Positions 54,646 through 64,000 of a stretch of DNA of 64,000 nucleotides are shown piece by piece. The notes under the pieces were generated by a model. That model saw nothing but the letters and a program-made list of their open reading frames with translations. It searched no databases and was not told where the DNA came from. The stretch comes from Ananas comosus (lineage: Eukaryota; Streptophyta; Magnoliopsida; Poales; Bromeliaceae). Both the position numbers and the translations under genes were made by a program. Within the stretch, counting starts at the first letter, position 1. The number at the start of each line of letters is the position of its first letter. The stretch spans positions 6,630,429 through 6,694,428 of the forward strand of contig NC_033637.1 in NCBI RefSeq assembly GCF_001540865.1. Direction: 5' to 3'.

Positions 54646-56887
54646 ATATTGTCACATTATTAAGTACGTAAAACGCATCAAATTGCTAGAAGTAATAAGT
54701 TTAATTAGTATACTATATAAAAGAATTAAATATGTTTGAAATATTTAAATAAAATGTATATTAAAGAAATCAAAGTTAGTATTTTATAATTTAAATAAAC
54801 TAAATATTTTATATTATTTTGGGGATCGGATATTTTGCGGGACGGAGAATAGTATTTGGGTCCCTGCCATGCTTGGGGCGGATTCTTGCGGGAATCCGGA
54901 TCTACGAGGACAAATTATAATCATCAAAACTCTCTATTTTTCTCTATTTTTTACTGAGAAAAAAGCTGTAAGAAAATGATAAAGCTTTGAATCTGACGGA
55001 ACTCAAGCTCAAAATCTTATATTTTCATAAAATATTAAATTATGTGTCACAACCGTTATTTATCAAAAGCTTGGTACTGATCAACCCTTTTAACTCGAAT
55101 TGCAAAATAGTTTCTCTCATAGTTAGTTAATTCATGAATTATTCATAAATTATTAAAAATTCGAATAAAACAGTCTGTATGTAAATTTTTTTCTAAAAAA
55201 TCAAAATAAAATGTGAATTTGTGGATTAGATATATTATTCGCAAATAATTTACATATGCTAAACTATTCAGTCAAAAAACACACAAAATTTTTGGATAAA
55301 ATCCTTTTCTTCAACATAGTTAGTTATAAAATTATTGAAAAATTATTCGCAAATTATTAAAAAACTTTATAAACTTTTAGAATATGTGGATCATGAAAAA
55401 GATGAAGATAAAGACGACAATGGACTTTGCTATTACTTTTTTTTTATTTAATCTACTTTATTTTAAATCTCTCTATTTTTATATTTTTAAAAAATTATAA
55501 CTATTTATGGTAGTCGTATAAATCGAGAGAAAAATTTTTAATTTAATAGCCAAATTTTTAATTCTGAATTTTTAATTGATGAATGTATAATTCTCGTATA
55601 ACTCGTATATCCGAATAATTGACAAACCTTTTTTTTGAGCCATAATTTTTAACGACTTTAAAAATCAGAATATAAATTTTATTCATATTATATCCGTACC
55701 AAATATTTAGTGAATCCGAATTAACCAACTATGGTTTCTCTAAAAAAAAAGAAAAAAAAGGCTTGGTAGTTCTAAACGTATTTAACCGCAACTCTAGTTT
55801 CCATTATACGGCCTAATTAATTTTCTTGTACGTAGCACACATCATAAATATTTTTCAAGCCAAAAAACTACTTTTTTAGGATATTTTTTTGTGAGAAACT
55901 AAACACCCCCCGAGTGTTCGGCTCAGAAAGTAGTTTTTTTGGCTAAAAATTATTTTTCTTTTGTTTGGTTCTAAGAAAAAATAATTTAGAAAAATTTTCC
56001 TGATTTTCATAAAAAGTTAATATTTTAATTTTTTAAATTCTATCCGAAAAGCGAATACTGAGAAATAGCTAGCGATTTCCAAAAAAATGTACTGTATTTT
56101 GAAAAATAGTTTTTTATAATTTTTTGATAAATCAAACACCCCCAGCCTTAGCTACTAAATCAAATTAATGCGTACATATATATATAGTTCCAAAAGTTGG
56201 TAAAATGCCCTAGTTCTAAAGTTAGTTTCTACGTACTATTAATAATAAGTTTAACTCTCTTCATATACGTATTTCAGAGTTAATTTGATAAGTGGATTGA
56301 GAAATGTGTGAAACAACCGTTATACTCTAAAAGCTTAAGCTGGTAGATAACGATGTTTAAACATTTTTATATTTAACAAAATGTTTCTGAACAAATCCAA
56401 TGCTTAAAAACCCTACAAAAGTTTCTTTAAGATTCTCTTCCATGAAGGTATATACACGAATATGCTTAACACAATAAAGAATTACGAGACATTTGTTATT
56501 GCAATAAACAATTATAAATCATTGAACAAGTTGCAAGAAATATTCAATATTAACTGCCATAGTGATGACTAATTCGTGAACATGCCTTGATCATCACTCG
56601 ATGTCTTAATCAGATCTCAATTTCTCAACATTTTACGCAGTGTGTAGTCGACAGCAATAATTCTACTCATCTTCCTTGTTGCCAATGGTTTCAATTTATG
56701 TAATTATTCAACTTAATAATCATGGTGAAACAATGTTAATATCTTTTAGCTTGAAACCTAGAAATTAATGAGCTGTTAGATGCCTTATGTCTCGAACATA
56801 TATAGGAGGAAAGAGTATTACACAATGTTGTATGAATTAACCATCAACAAAATATCATCGTACTAATCTCCGATAGCGCTCCATGAT
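54646..56887. other. AT-rich spacer without genes
   Basis: No coding frame of note. An inverted repeat (arms AGCCAAAAAACTACT and AGTAGTTTTTTTGGCT, 55858-55944) and MITE-terminus-like words near 55905 (CTAAACACCCCCC) and 56140 (AATCAAACACCCCC) suggest old MITE remnants. Confidence 0.5.
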
Positions 56888-56892
56888 CTCTG

Positions 56893-57337
56893 TGTTAGGA
56901 TTTCCATATATTGTGGCCCAATTAATAATATTTAAATTAGGATTTGCTATAGATAAAGGTCAATCCTAACAGATATAGAACTATTTGATATGGTATATTT
57001 TATCCCTATCCCATCTATTTCAGATTTAAATAGAATCCTAATCAGACTTTGATGGGAAGTCGATCTGGACTCTATATAAAGGGATATTGGTCCTGCCACC
57101 TTCTCATACGCATTCTGGTGAAGAATTACCATCGGTTCCACACCATACGGCAGAGTGCCTGAGATAGGGGGAGAAACCAATTCACCCAAGTTCGGTCCGG
57201 ACTTTCAGCTTCTGCAAGATTAATAAAGAATCTCTTCTCTATGGCGCTCTGTGAGTTATCTTATATTCTTATTTTGATCCTGAATTTTGGTATGTATTTA
57301 TTTTCTATTTATTTTACATACCATTGATTTTCTATCA
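56893..57337 (+). mobile_element. Solo LTR, 445 bp, copia-like
   Basis: Starts TGTTAGGATTTCC and ends TTTTCTATCA, flanked by the perfect duplication CTCTG (56888-56892 and 57338-57342). It contains a TATA-like CTATATAAAGG at 57073-57083 and an AATAAA signal near 57220, in LTR order. No internal sequence remains. Confidence 0.85.
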
Positions 57338-57342
57338 CTCTG

Positions 57343-57742
57343 GCCCCGATTAATGTCAAATGTTGAAAAATCGCGTCGGTTTTCTATGGGATCCACGAAG
57401 CTTCGCGGCTTTTCCTGGGATTACCAAATTGATTTACCTAACTTAATATATAGCTTAACATCACATTTGAACGGTCCCCAATATATAAGTCCATAAAAAG
57501 TCATAGGAAGATACCAAATGCAACTCACTAAGTTGTAACTAATTATCTACCACTAAATCCCTGGGGGATGGGAAGATACTTTTAAGATACTTCAGGACTT
57601 TCTAATTTGTTCTCTTGTGGGGAAAGTGACATTAACTGAGCATTTTGCATGAGTGTGTGAAATGTCAAAACCAAAATATATAAGTCATGTCCAGAAATAA
57701 AAATTTGAAACTTAGCCGACTCAGCCAATTGGCTTTGAGAAG
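57343..57742. other. Spacer without genes
   Basis: Unremarkable AT-rich sequence between the solo LTR and a SINE. I see nothing in it. Confidence 0.5.
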
Positions 57743-57753
57743 TGAGCAAACTT

Positions 57754-57891
57754 TCTTCTTTTTTTTTGTTTTTTGAGAGATAGGTAGCACGCTACCCACT
57801 TCTTTTATTTCATTTAGAAATAAGCTTAGCTGAAAATATGAATCAACAAGAATTCGAACTTGGGACCTTGTATACCAACCACCAAGCCCTT
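57754..57891 (-). mobile_element. tRNA-derived SINE, copy 3
   Basis: Same family as 1815-1971. Reverse strand shows the B-box in GTTCGAATTC, TTTCTAAATGAAATAAAAG, GGTAGCGTGCTACCTATCTC and an interrupted A tail. The target duplication is TGAGCAAACTT (57743-57753) and TGAGCAGACTT (57892-57902), one mismatch in 11. Confidence 0.85.
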
Positions 57892-58097
57892 TGAGCAGAC
57901 TTAAAGGTGGAGTCCTTGGGGGATGAGAAGTTCCAACAATTGCCACTTTATTATGGGTTATCTGGCTAGAGCGAAATAAAAGAATTTTTCAAAAAAAAAA
58001 AACCTCACCTCGAGGCAATTGATTGCAGATATTCATTCGCTCAGAAATCTTTGGGCCTTTGCACTGTGCATTGTAGATTTTATTTTATTTTATTTTA

Positions 58098-58205
58098 TTT
58101 TTCACAACTTGGAGGCCAGGTTGCCTCACCTTGATTTTTAGTTTACTATCAAAATGAGTGAAGCGGTAGCATGATACCTTTCTCTCTCAAAAAACAAAAA
58201 AATGA
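58098..58205 (+). mobile_element. SINE-like 3' end with A tail
   Basis: GGAGGCCAGGTTGCC, then AGTTTACTATC, GAAGCGGTAGCATGATACC and TTTCTCTCTCAAAAAACAAAAAAA. It is related to 37021-37130. Both share the tail motif with the SINE family but have a different head. The 5' edge is uncertain. Confidence 0.5.
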
Positions 58206-58780
58206 AACTCAATTTTGATCACTTTTAACTTATTTTACTTGCATTGTAATTCTGAATTATATTTCAGAGTTTGTGCCTATCTTTTTCTGCTTTCTTCATT
58301 TAGGAACTGATGAAGGATTGAGATGAAAGCTTTAATTTTATTTTAAGCCAAATTACATTTTTGATCCCCAAACTATATGTGAGATGCGTGACACTTTGGT
58401 TGTCGAGCTTTAATTTCTTGTAATTTTTAGCTTAAATTTTTTAAAAATTATTACAATCAAATCTCATAGTACAATTTTGTTTATTATCAATTTTATTTTG
58501 ATGAAATAACTTCCAAATCAATGATCAACAGTACTGAACATGATCTGAATCATTTAAATTGTCTAGAAATCAAAATTTTTTTTTCCAACATCATTAATTG
58601 AAGGATTAAAAGGTCACAGAATTTGTAATGTTAACGATCGACACGGTATGTTTACTTATTTCACAGTATAGAAGTGTTTAAATTAGCTGATTTTTTTAGA
58701 AAATTCTTTAAATTATTTAAAATAAATTATAGACTCTAAATATTGAATATAAAAATCATATCATAACTTTTTGAATAATA
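58206..58780. other. Spacer without genes
   Basis: AT-rich. The stretch 58500-58760 resembles an inner arm of the foldback MITEs further right (CGATC, AATTTTTT...AACGATCGACA-like words), so it may be an old MITE fragment. Confidence 0.4.
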
Positions 58781-58794
58781 TTATATATATATGG

Positions 58795-58914
58795 AGAGAG
58801 AGAGAGAGAGAGATGTAAAGTCTTATTGCATCCAAATGCAGTGCATGAATCTACAGTATTGTGGTTGAAAACTTATGCATGAGTTTATACCCATAAGAAT
58901 ATAGTAACACTGGT

Positions 58915-58920
<6 letters not shown>
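58795..58920. repeat. 120-bp dispersed unit, copy 1
   Basis: GAGAGAGAG, then CTTATTGCATCCAAATGCA, TGCATGAATCT and GTGGTTGAAAACTTATG. Further copies are at 58997-59115 and 63352-63470. All start at (GA)n after a TA tract, and the first two end in TAGTAACACT. It is noncoding. Confidence 0.7.
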
Positions 58921-58956
<36 letters not shown>

Positions 58957-58996
58957 CTCTCCTTCCTCTATATATATAATATATATATATATATGT

Positions 58997-59115
58997 GAGG
59001 AGAGAGAGAGGCCTAAAGCCTTATTGCATCCAAATGCATGCATGAATTTTCAATATGTGGTCGAAAACTTAGTGTACAAAGAGTTTATATCATAGATATT
59101 AGTAACACTAGCATA
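58997..59115. repeat. 120-bp dispersed unit, copy 2
   Basis: Same unit as 58795-58920, with (GA)n, TTATTGCATCCAAATGCA and GTGGTCGAAAACTTA. It lies about 200 bp further on, after a (CT)n tract at 58919-58948, and ends where the hAT-like copy 2 begins. Confidence 0.7.
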
Positions 59116-59117
59116 TA

Positions 59118-60410
59118 TAGGGTGGAACAGCGAGCTCAGAGCGAGCTTACCCGGCTCAAATTCGACTTGAAATTAATTTCGAGCCTAAATTAAGCTCAAG
59201 CTTGATTGAAATTAATTCGAGCCGAGCTCGAGCGAGCCTAATTCAAGTCGAGCGAGCTCGAGCCCTAAACAAGCCGCTTGAAATTCTCAAAATTATACGA
59301 TCAATAGTTTAATTTGTATAGAACATTATCTATAAATTGATACAAAATATGTTAATAGTTCAAAATACAAATAATTATATGAAATATAGTTATAATATAA
59401 AAAAAAATAATTTATGAGTTGAATATCTAATTTTTTCAGGCCTCACATATCTTTTTCCGCCTTCAATCTCTATATTATTTCATTTTTATTTATGCAGTCA
59501 AAATAAATTAAATTATATAGAAAATATGTGATTAAACTACCCATCATATATAACTACAATTAAAATTTTATATGAATAATAATTTTTTACTTTAAAATAT
59601 TATGTATATTTTCTCAAGCATACAATTAACAGTAAGGTAGGCACGGCGGGTATATTGATGTTACTTGGTAACTAGAGGGCTTCCGGCTGGCCACTTAGGG
59701 TGAGAGACAGAAAGGAAAGAGAGAAACATATTGAATCTTTAGAGCTCTGTGAAAAAAGAAGAAAGAAAGAAAGAAAGGGAAAATATATAAATTTAGTAAA
59801 TTTGCTATTTTATTTTTGTCTATTGGGTGTTTTTTATAGCGCCACAACATTGGCCCCAATTTTAAACTAAACTCAGATTATTCACTCAGCCTATATATAA
59901 TTAAAATATATTATATTTATATATTTTTTAATATATATATATATATAGTGTAGAACTACTATGCTATCGAAAATATAGAGGATTTGATGTTTTTGAATTT
60001 TTGACCCTTTGATTAAAAATTGTATGATTGGGATGATTGCGGTCTCCCCTAGGGTTTAATAATACTCTTTTTAGGATTGAGTGGTCCCTACAAGGTAATA
60101 ATAATATTAATCCAAAGATAGGAAACGATTAAAGGGATTGATCTAAGAATCAAAAAATCGAAAGCACCAGATCTCTATAGTTTAGATAGCATAGTAGCTC
60201 TACTCTATATATATATATATATTCGAGCTTTTCGAGCTTTTCGAGCTTTTCGAGCCTAATTCGAATGAGCCGAGTAATACTCAAGCTCGGCTTGAAATGA
60301 ATTTCAAGCCTTTTTTTTTGTTCAAGCTCGGCTCATTTAATTTCGAGTCAAGCTCGAGTGAGCCAAATATCGAGTCGAACGCGAGCCGGCTCGCTCATTT
60401 GCCAGCCCTA
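59118..60410. mobile_element. Nonautonomous hAT-like element, copy 2
   Basis: Ends TAGGGTGGAACAGCGAGC and, right end reverse complemented, TAGGGCTGGCAAATGAGC. The 8-bp target duplication AGCATATA is perfect (59110-59117 and 60411-60418). It is the inverted counterpart of 100-1115, about 280 bp longer because a foldback MITE (59947-60206) sits inside it. GCTCG-rich subterminal zones; no transposase. Confidence 0.9.
59947..60206. mobile_element. Short MITE, GTAGAACTACTATGC family, inside hAT-like copy 2
   Basis: Inverted ends AGTGTAGAACTACTATGCTATC and, right end reverse complemented, AGAGTAGAGCTACTATGCTATC, flanked by TA repeats. The centre has GATTGAGTGGTCCCTAC-like text shared with 60431-60682 and 62409-62672. 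It is absent from copy 1 at 100-1115, which shows it arrived later. Confidence 0.85.
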
Positions 60411-60430
60411 AGCATATATATATATATATA

Positions 60431-60682
60431 GAATTAGGCTGGAATACTATTAATAGTAAAACGCTCTTTTTGCTATCAAGTTTTTAATCCTTGGATGAAA
60501 AATTGTAGGGCCGGGATGATATTAGTAGGTTAGAGTTGAGTGGTCCCCCTAGAGTTGAGTGGTCCCTACTGGGTTATAGTATTTAATCCAATGGTTAGAA
60601 ATAATGAAGAGGGTTGATCCAAAGGCTAAAAAACTGGTAGCAACAATGGAATTTTGCTACTAATAGTAGCCCAGTCCAACTC
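60431..60682. mobile_element. Short MITE, GGCTGGAATACTATTA family, copy 1
   Basis: Inverted ends GAATTAGGCTGGAATACTAT and, right end reverse complemented, GAGTTGGACTGGGCTACTAT. The centre GAGTTGAGTGGTCCC occurs twice. TA and CT microsatellites flank it. Confidence 0.8.
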
Positions 60683-60706
60683 TCTCTCTCTCTATATATA
60701 TATAGA

Positions 60707-60835
60707 ATTAGGCTGGAATACTATTAGTAGTAAAATGCACTTTTTGCTATCAAGTTTTTAACCTTTGGATGAAAAATTGTAGGGTTAGGATGATATTAGT
60801 CAGTTAGAGTTGAGTGGTCCCCCTAGGGTTGAGTG
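60707..60835. mobile_element. Short MITE, GGCTGGAATACTATTA family, copy 2, incomplete
   Basis: Repeats the left half of the previous element nearly exactly, then stops at an undetermined base (60836) followed by a pure TA run. The truncation is probably an assembly join. Confidence 0.75.
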
Positions 60836-60836
60836 N

Positions 60837-60870
<34 letters not shown>

Positions 60871-60873
<3 letters not shown>

Positions 60874-61414
60874 CGGCTACTATATTATTATGAGTACGAT
60901 CGCCCTCGTACTCATAAGTTGTTTTCGATGATAGAGCTTCCGAATCAACAATCCATATCGTTAAACGTTATCTAGAGCATTTGAAACATCTAGAAATCAA
61001 ATTTCATAACTTTTTCATATCATTTACCTTACGATCAAAAGCTCACAAAATTGACAATTTTTAACGACCGGTATGGAATACTTGCTAGTTTAACGGTGCA
61101 AAAGAATCCGAATAGATTGAATTTTTGATAGAAAATTCTATTCACTACCTAGATAAAGATCAATAACTCCGATCTTAAATTGAAGGATCCGATCATCCAT
61201 TTTTAAGACATCGTTCGATCTTGACTGTTCATTTTATGCCTGCTTGATGGACTTTATTATGATTTCAAAAAGTTACGAAATTTTTTTTCTAGAAGTTTCA
61301 AATACACTAAATCATATTTAACAGAGTAGATCGTCGATTGGGAAGCTCCATCATCGAAAACAACTTATGAGTATGAAGGGCCCAATACTCATAATATTAT
61401 AGTAGCCCTACTCT
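60871..61414. mobile_element. Foldback MITE with subterminal hairpins
   Basis: Left end GACCGGCTACTATATTATTA and right end ATTATAGTAGCCCTACTCT. A hairpin lies inside each end, TTATGAGTACGA/TCGTACTCATAA on the left and TTATGAGTAT/ATACTCATAA on the right. The arms are long inverted repeats starting AAGTTGTTTTCGATGATAG. It is in the same family as 34672-35217. TA tracts lie on both sides. Confidence 0.85.
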
Positions 61415-61426
61415 ATATATATATAT

Positions 61427-61658
61427 AGAGTCCGGCTATGATGCTTGTAAAAGTACTACGCATTTGGTGCTTGTAAATTTTTTACCGTTAGATCTATCCT
61501 TTGATTATTTTTACCCGTTAGATTATACTATTCAACCAGCCACCCACTCAACCCTAGGGGGCCCACATCATCCTAACCGCACATCTGTTAATCCAAGGGC
61601 CGAAAACTTACAAGCACCAATGACTTGGTACTTTTAAAAGCATAGGAGCTCAATTCTA
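61427..61658. mobile_element. Short MITE, TCCGGCTATGATGCTTG family
   Basis: Inverted ends AGAGTCCGGCTATGATGCTT and, right end reverse complemented, AGAATTGAGCTCCTATGCTT. The core holds CACTCAACCCTAGGGGGCCC, related in reverse complement to the GAGTGGTCCCCCTAGGG core of the neighbouring short MITEs. TA tracts lie on both sides. Confidence 0.8.
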
Positions 61659-61675
61659 TATATATATATATATAT

Positions 61676-62138
61676 AGAGTGGGCTAGTATGCTTATGGAA
61701 GCACGGAGCCCTCCGTGCTTCCAAGTTGTTTTCGATGTTCGGATTTTCGAATCGACGATCGGCTCCGTTAGAGTTGATCTAGAGTATTTGAAGTACCTAG
61801 AAAATAAATTTTGTGATTTTTTGATATCATTTGCCTAGTGATCGAAGGGGCTCAAAATCAATAATTTAAACGGCCGTGGTGAGCCGGTTGCAAGTTTAAC
61901 GGTGTAGAAATATCCAAATCACATGAAATTTTGATAGAAAATTCTTTATACTATATAAAACAAGATCAATAACTTTGATCTAAAATTTTATTGTCATATC
62001 ATCATATTTTGTAAGATTTTTATTTTCAGCCGTTGATTTTGAGCCACTTCGATCACTAGGCAAATGATATCGAAAAATCGCAAAATTTATTTTCTAGATA
62101 CTTCAAATACTCTAGATCAAGTCTAACGATGTCGGCTG
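61676..62138. mobile_element. Foldback MITE with GC hairpin, right end lost
   Basis: Left end AGAGTGGGCTAGTATGCTTA with the hairpin GGAAGCACGGAG/CTCCGTGCTTCC and a CC loop. The arms start AAGTTGTTTTCGATGTTCGG. The right arm is recognisable to about 62138 (CTAGATCAAGTCTAACGATG), but the right terminal hairpin is missing. Confidence 0.8.
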
Positions 62139-62408
62139 GATGAGTGATGCCAAATATCTAAGGCGGCCCTACCTAGAGCACCCTAGCACACTTTCAAAAG
62201 TGCTCGTAATGTTAGCCCAAGCACATTTTTTTTATCCTATACCTGGACATTATAAAGTGTCCTATCTGCATTTTTGTTGAGTGACTCTTATGATATAATA
62301 ACTTCTTTGTACTTTATACATTTTCGACCAAGACTGAAGATTCATTGCGCGTATATATATATATATATATATTATATAATATATTAATATATAAATATTC
62401 TATATATA

Positions 62409-62672
62409 GTGTAGAGCTACTATTCTATTCACAAAATAGAGGGTTTTATACTTCCGACTTTTTGCCCTTGGATCAATAAATTGATACTAGTTGGGATGAT
62501 TGCAGGTTCCCCTTAAGAAATTGAGTAGTACCTTTTAGGGTGTGCGTTGGTCTCATGAATAATAAGTATTAATCAAAGGTTAAAAGATGATTAAGGGGTT
62601 GATTTAAGCGTGTCCAAAAAGTCGGGAAAGCACGAGATCCCTTATACTCCTTCGATAGCATAGTAGCTCCTC
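62409..62672. mobile_element. Short MITE, GTAGAGCTACTAT family
   Basis: Left end GTGTAGAGCTACTATTCTAT and right end GATAGCATAGTAGCTCC. It is a diverged relative of 59947-60206 and also sits in TA repeats. Confidence 0.75.
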
Positions 62673-62756
62673 CCTCTCTCTTCTCTCTCCTACGTCATAC
62701 CTCTCTCTCTCTCTCTCTATATATATATTATATATATTATATATATAATATATAAT

Positions 62757-63308
62757 AGTGCGTACCGGATGGCTTATGGAACAGGAGGGCTCTATGCTAT
62801 CCACTTTGTTTTTCGATGTTCGATTTCAAATCGACGATCGACTCCGTCTTAGATCTTGGATCTAACGAGTTATTGCAAGTATCTAGAAACTCAAATTTTA
62901 CCCGATTTTCGATATCTATTTGCTTCTAGTGTCGAAGTGGCTCAAATCAAACGGTCTGAAAATTAAAAATCTTACAAATATGACTGATATACATTAAAAT
63001 TTTAGATCAAAGTTATTGATCTTGTTTATATGGTATTAAGAATTTTCTAAGTCAAATTTATGTTGATATTGCATATTTTACACCGTAAACTTGCAACGGC
63101 TCACAACGGCCATTAAAATATTGATTTGACCCGCTTTCGATCACTAGGCCAAAATGATATTCGAAAAATCACAAAATTTATTTTTAGGTAATTCAATACT
63201 TCTAGATCAACTCTAACGGACGCCGATCGCGATTCGACAGTCGAATATCGAAAACAACTTGGAGAAGCAGGAGGGCTCACATACTTTCATAAGCATACGC
63301 CACTAATA
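62757..63308. mobile_element. Foldback MITE, relative of 61676-62138
   Basis: Left end GTGCGTACCGGATGGCTTATGG and right end TTTCATAAGCATACGCCAC. The arms contain TTTTCGATGTTCG...AATCGACGATCG and the complement. The region after the left end carries extra bases that disturb the reading, possibly sequencing error. The end hairpins are imperfect. Confidence 0.7.
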
Positions 63309-63351
63309 CATTATATATATATTATATACTATATATATATTATATATTATG

Positions 63352-63470
63352 GAGAAGAGAGAGAGAGGAGACCTACAATCTTATTGTGTCCAAATGCAAT
63401 GCATGAATCTTTGAGTATTGTGGTTGAAAACTTATGGAGTTATAGTAAAAGGGTTTATTTCATAAGATTT
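63352..63470. repeat. 120-bp dispersed unit, copy 3
   Basis: Same unit as 58795-58920: (GA)n, CTTATTGTGTCCAAATGCAA, TGCATGAATCTTTGAG and GTGGTTGAAAACTTATG, between two TA microsatellites. Confidence 0.7.
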
Positions 63471-63562
63471 ATATATAATATATATATATATATATCTAAT
63501 TATATATATATATATATATATTAATATATATATATTAGTATATATATAATAATAAGAAAAAA

Positions 63563-64000
63563 TTGACGCTAGAACTACTATTTGATAGCAAACGGGGCTC
63601 CGTTGCACCCGTTTGTTTTCGATGATAGAGCCTTCAAATCGAGATTCGGCCACCATTAAATATGATCTAATACCACTTGAAGTTTTAGAAATCAAAATTC
63701 AATCTTTCGACATCATGTTGCCTAATGATCAAAGGGTTTCAAATTTTATAATTTTAATAGTCGATATAAGCTTTTCTCCTCGTTTACAGGTAAACATATC
63801 GAAATCAATTGAATTTTTGTTCTAAAAATGTTTTTCTAACTATTTTAAAACAAGATCTCTATACTCTTGATTCTTGACTACAGAACTTCCTATCATCATT
63901 TTTTAACCAATATTCAATTTTAGCCTTCATTTTTTGTCCACTTCGGATGGATAAGAGAACAATATCGAAATGTATGAATTTCAATTTTTAAACACTTCAA
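63563..64000. mobile_element. Foldback MITE, running off the window
   Basis: Left end TTGACGCTAGAACTACTATTTG with a GC hairpin (AGCAAACGG/CCGTTGC) and the arm GTTTTCGATGATAGAGCC. The right part lies outside the window. Confidence 0.7.

Overview
The window is plant nuclear DNA, from an angiosperm and probably a monocot. The evidence is the tRNA-derived SINEs, the Ty1/copia and Ty3/gypsy chromovirus and Tat elements, a BED/hAT transposon with spliceosomal introns, and a plastid-derived rps11-rpl36-infA-rps8 fragment. The monocot guess rests mainly on SINE resemblance from memory. I found no intact host gene. Almost every protein-like stretch belongs to a decayed transposable element, and many stops look like C-to-T decay (CGA to TGA, CAG to TAG, TGG to TAG). 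I name elements A to G here for reference only.

Left part (1-9273): a nonautonomous hAT-like element (100-1115), a SINE with an 8-bp target duplication (1815-1971), then Copia-E (2751-9226). Copia-E keeps gag, protease and the pre-integrase domain but goes straight to its 3' end without integrase, RT or RNase H. Its body is split by a 4.2-kb hAT transposon (4782-8938) with matching terminal inverted repeats and a perfect 8-bp target duplication.

Middle (9274-34270): Gypsy-A is a chromodomain chromovirus. Its gag is interrupted by about 2.0 kb of organelle-type DNA, part mitochondrial-like and part plastid. Its pol is interrupted between RT and RNase H by a three-level nest: solo LTR B holds solo LTR C, which holds a 5-kb LTR D. 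Each level has a 5-bp target duplication. The 3' LTR of A is cut by Copia-F, which is fused to Tat-G, a Ty3/gypsy Tat element lacking its 5' end. Tat-G carries an antisense ORF resembling the plant mobile domain.

Right-centre (34271-38608): AT-rich DNA with MITEs and SINEs. Then comes a complete but decayed Tekay/Del-like chromovirus of family C on the minus strand (38609-54640), with two LTRs, primer binding site, polypurine tract, gag, pol, chromodomain and the target duplication CTTAT. A solo B LTR sits in its integrase. A D-family element, containing a 724-bp assembly gap, sits in its protease active-site motif.

Right end (54641-64000): a small solo LTR, SINEs, a second inverted copy of the hAT-like element, and a dense run of short foldback elements embedded in TA microsatellites. 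The left end, middle and right end share repeat families. Two LTR families share arrays of one palindrome (TACCGGTA) at the same place in their U3.
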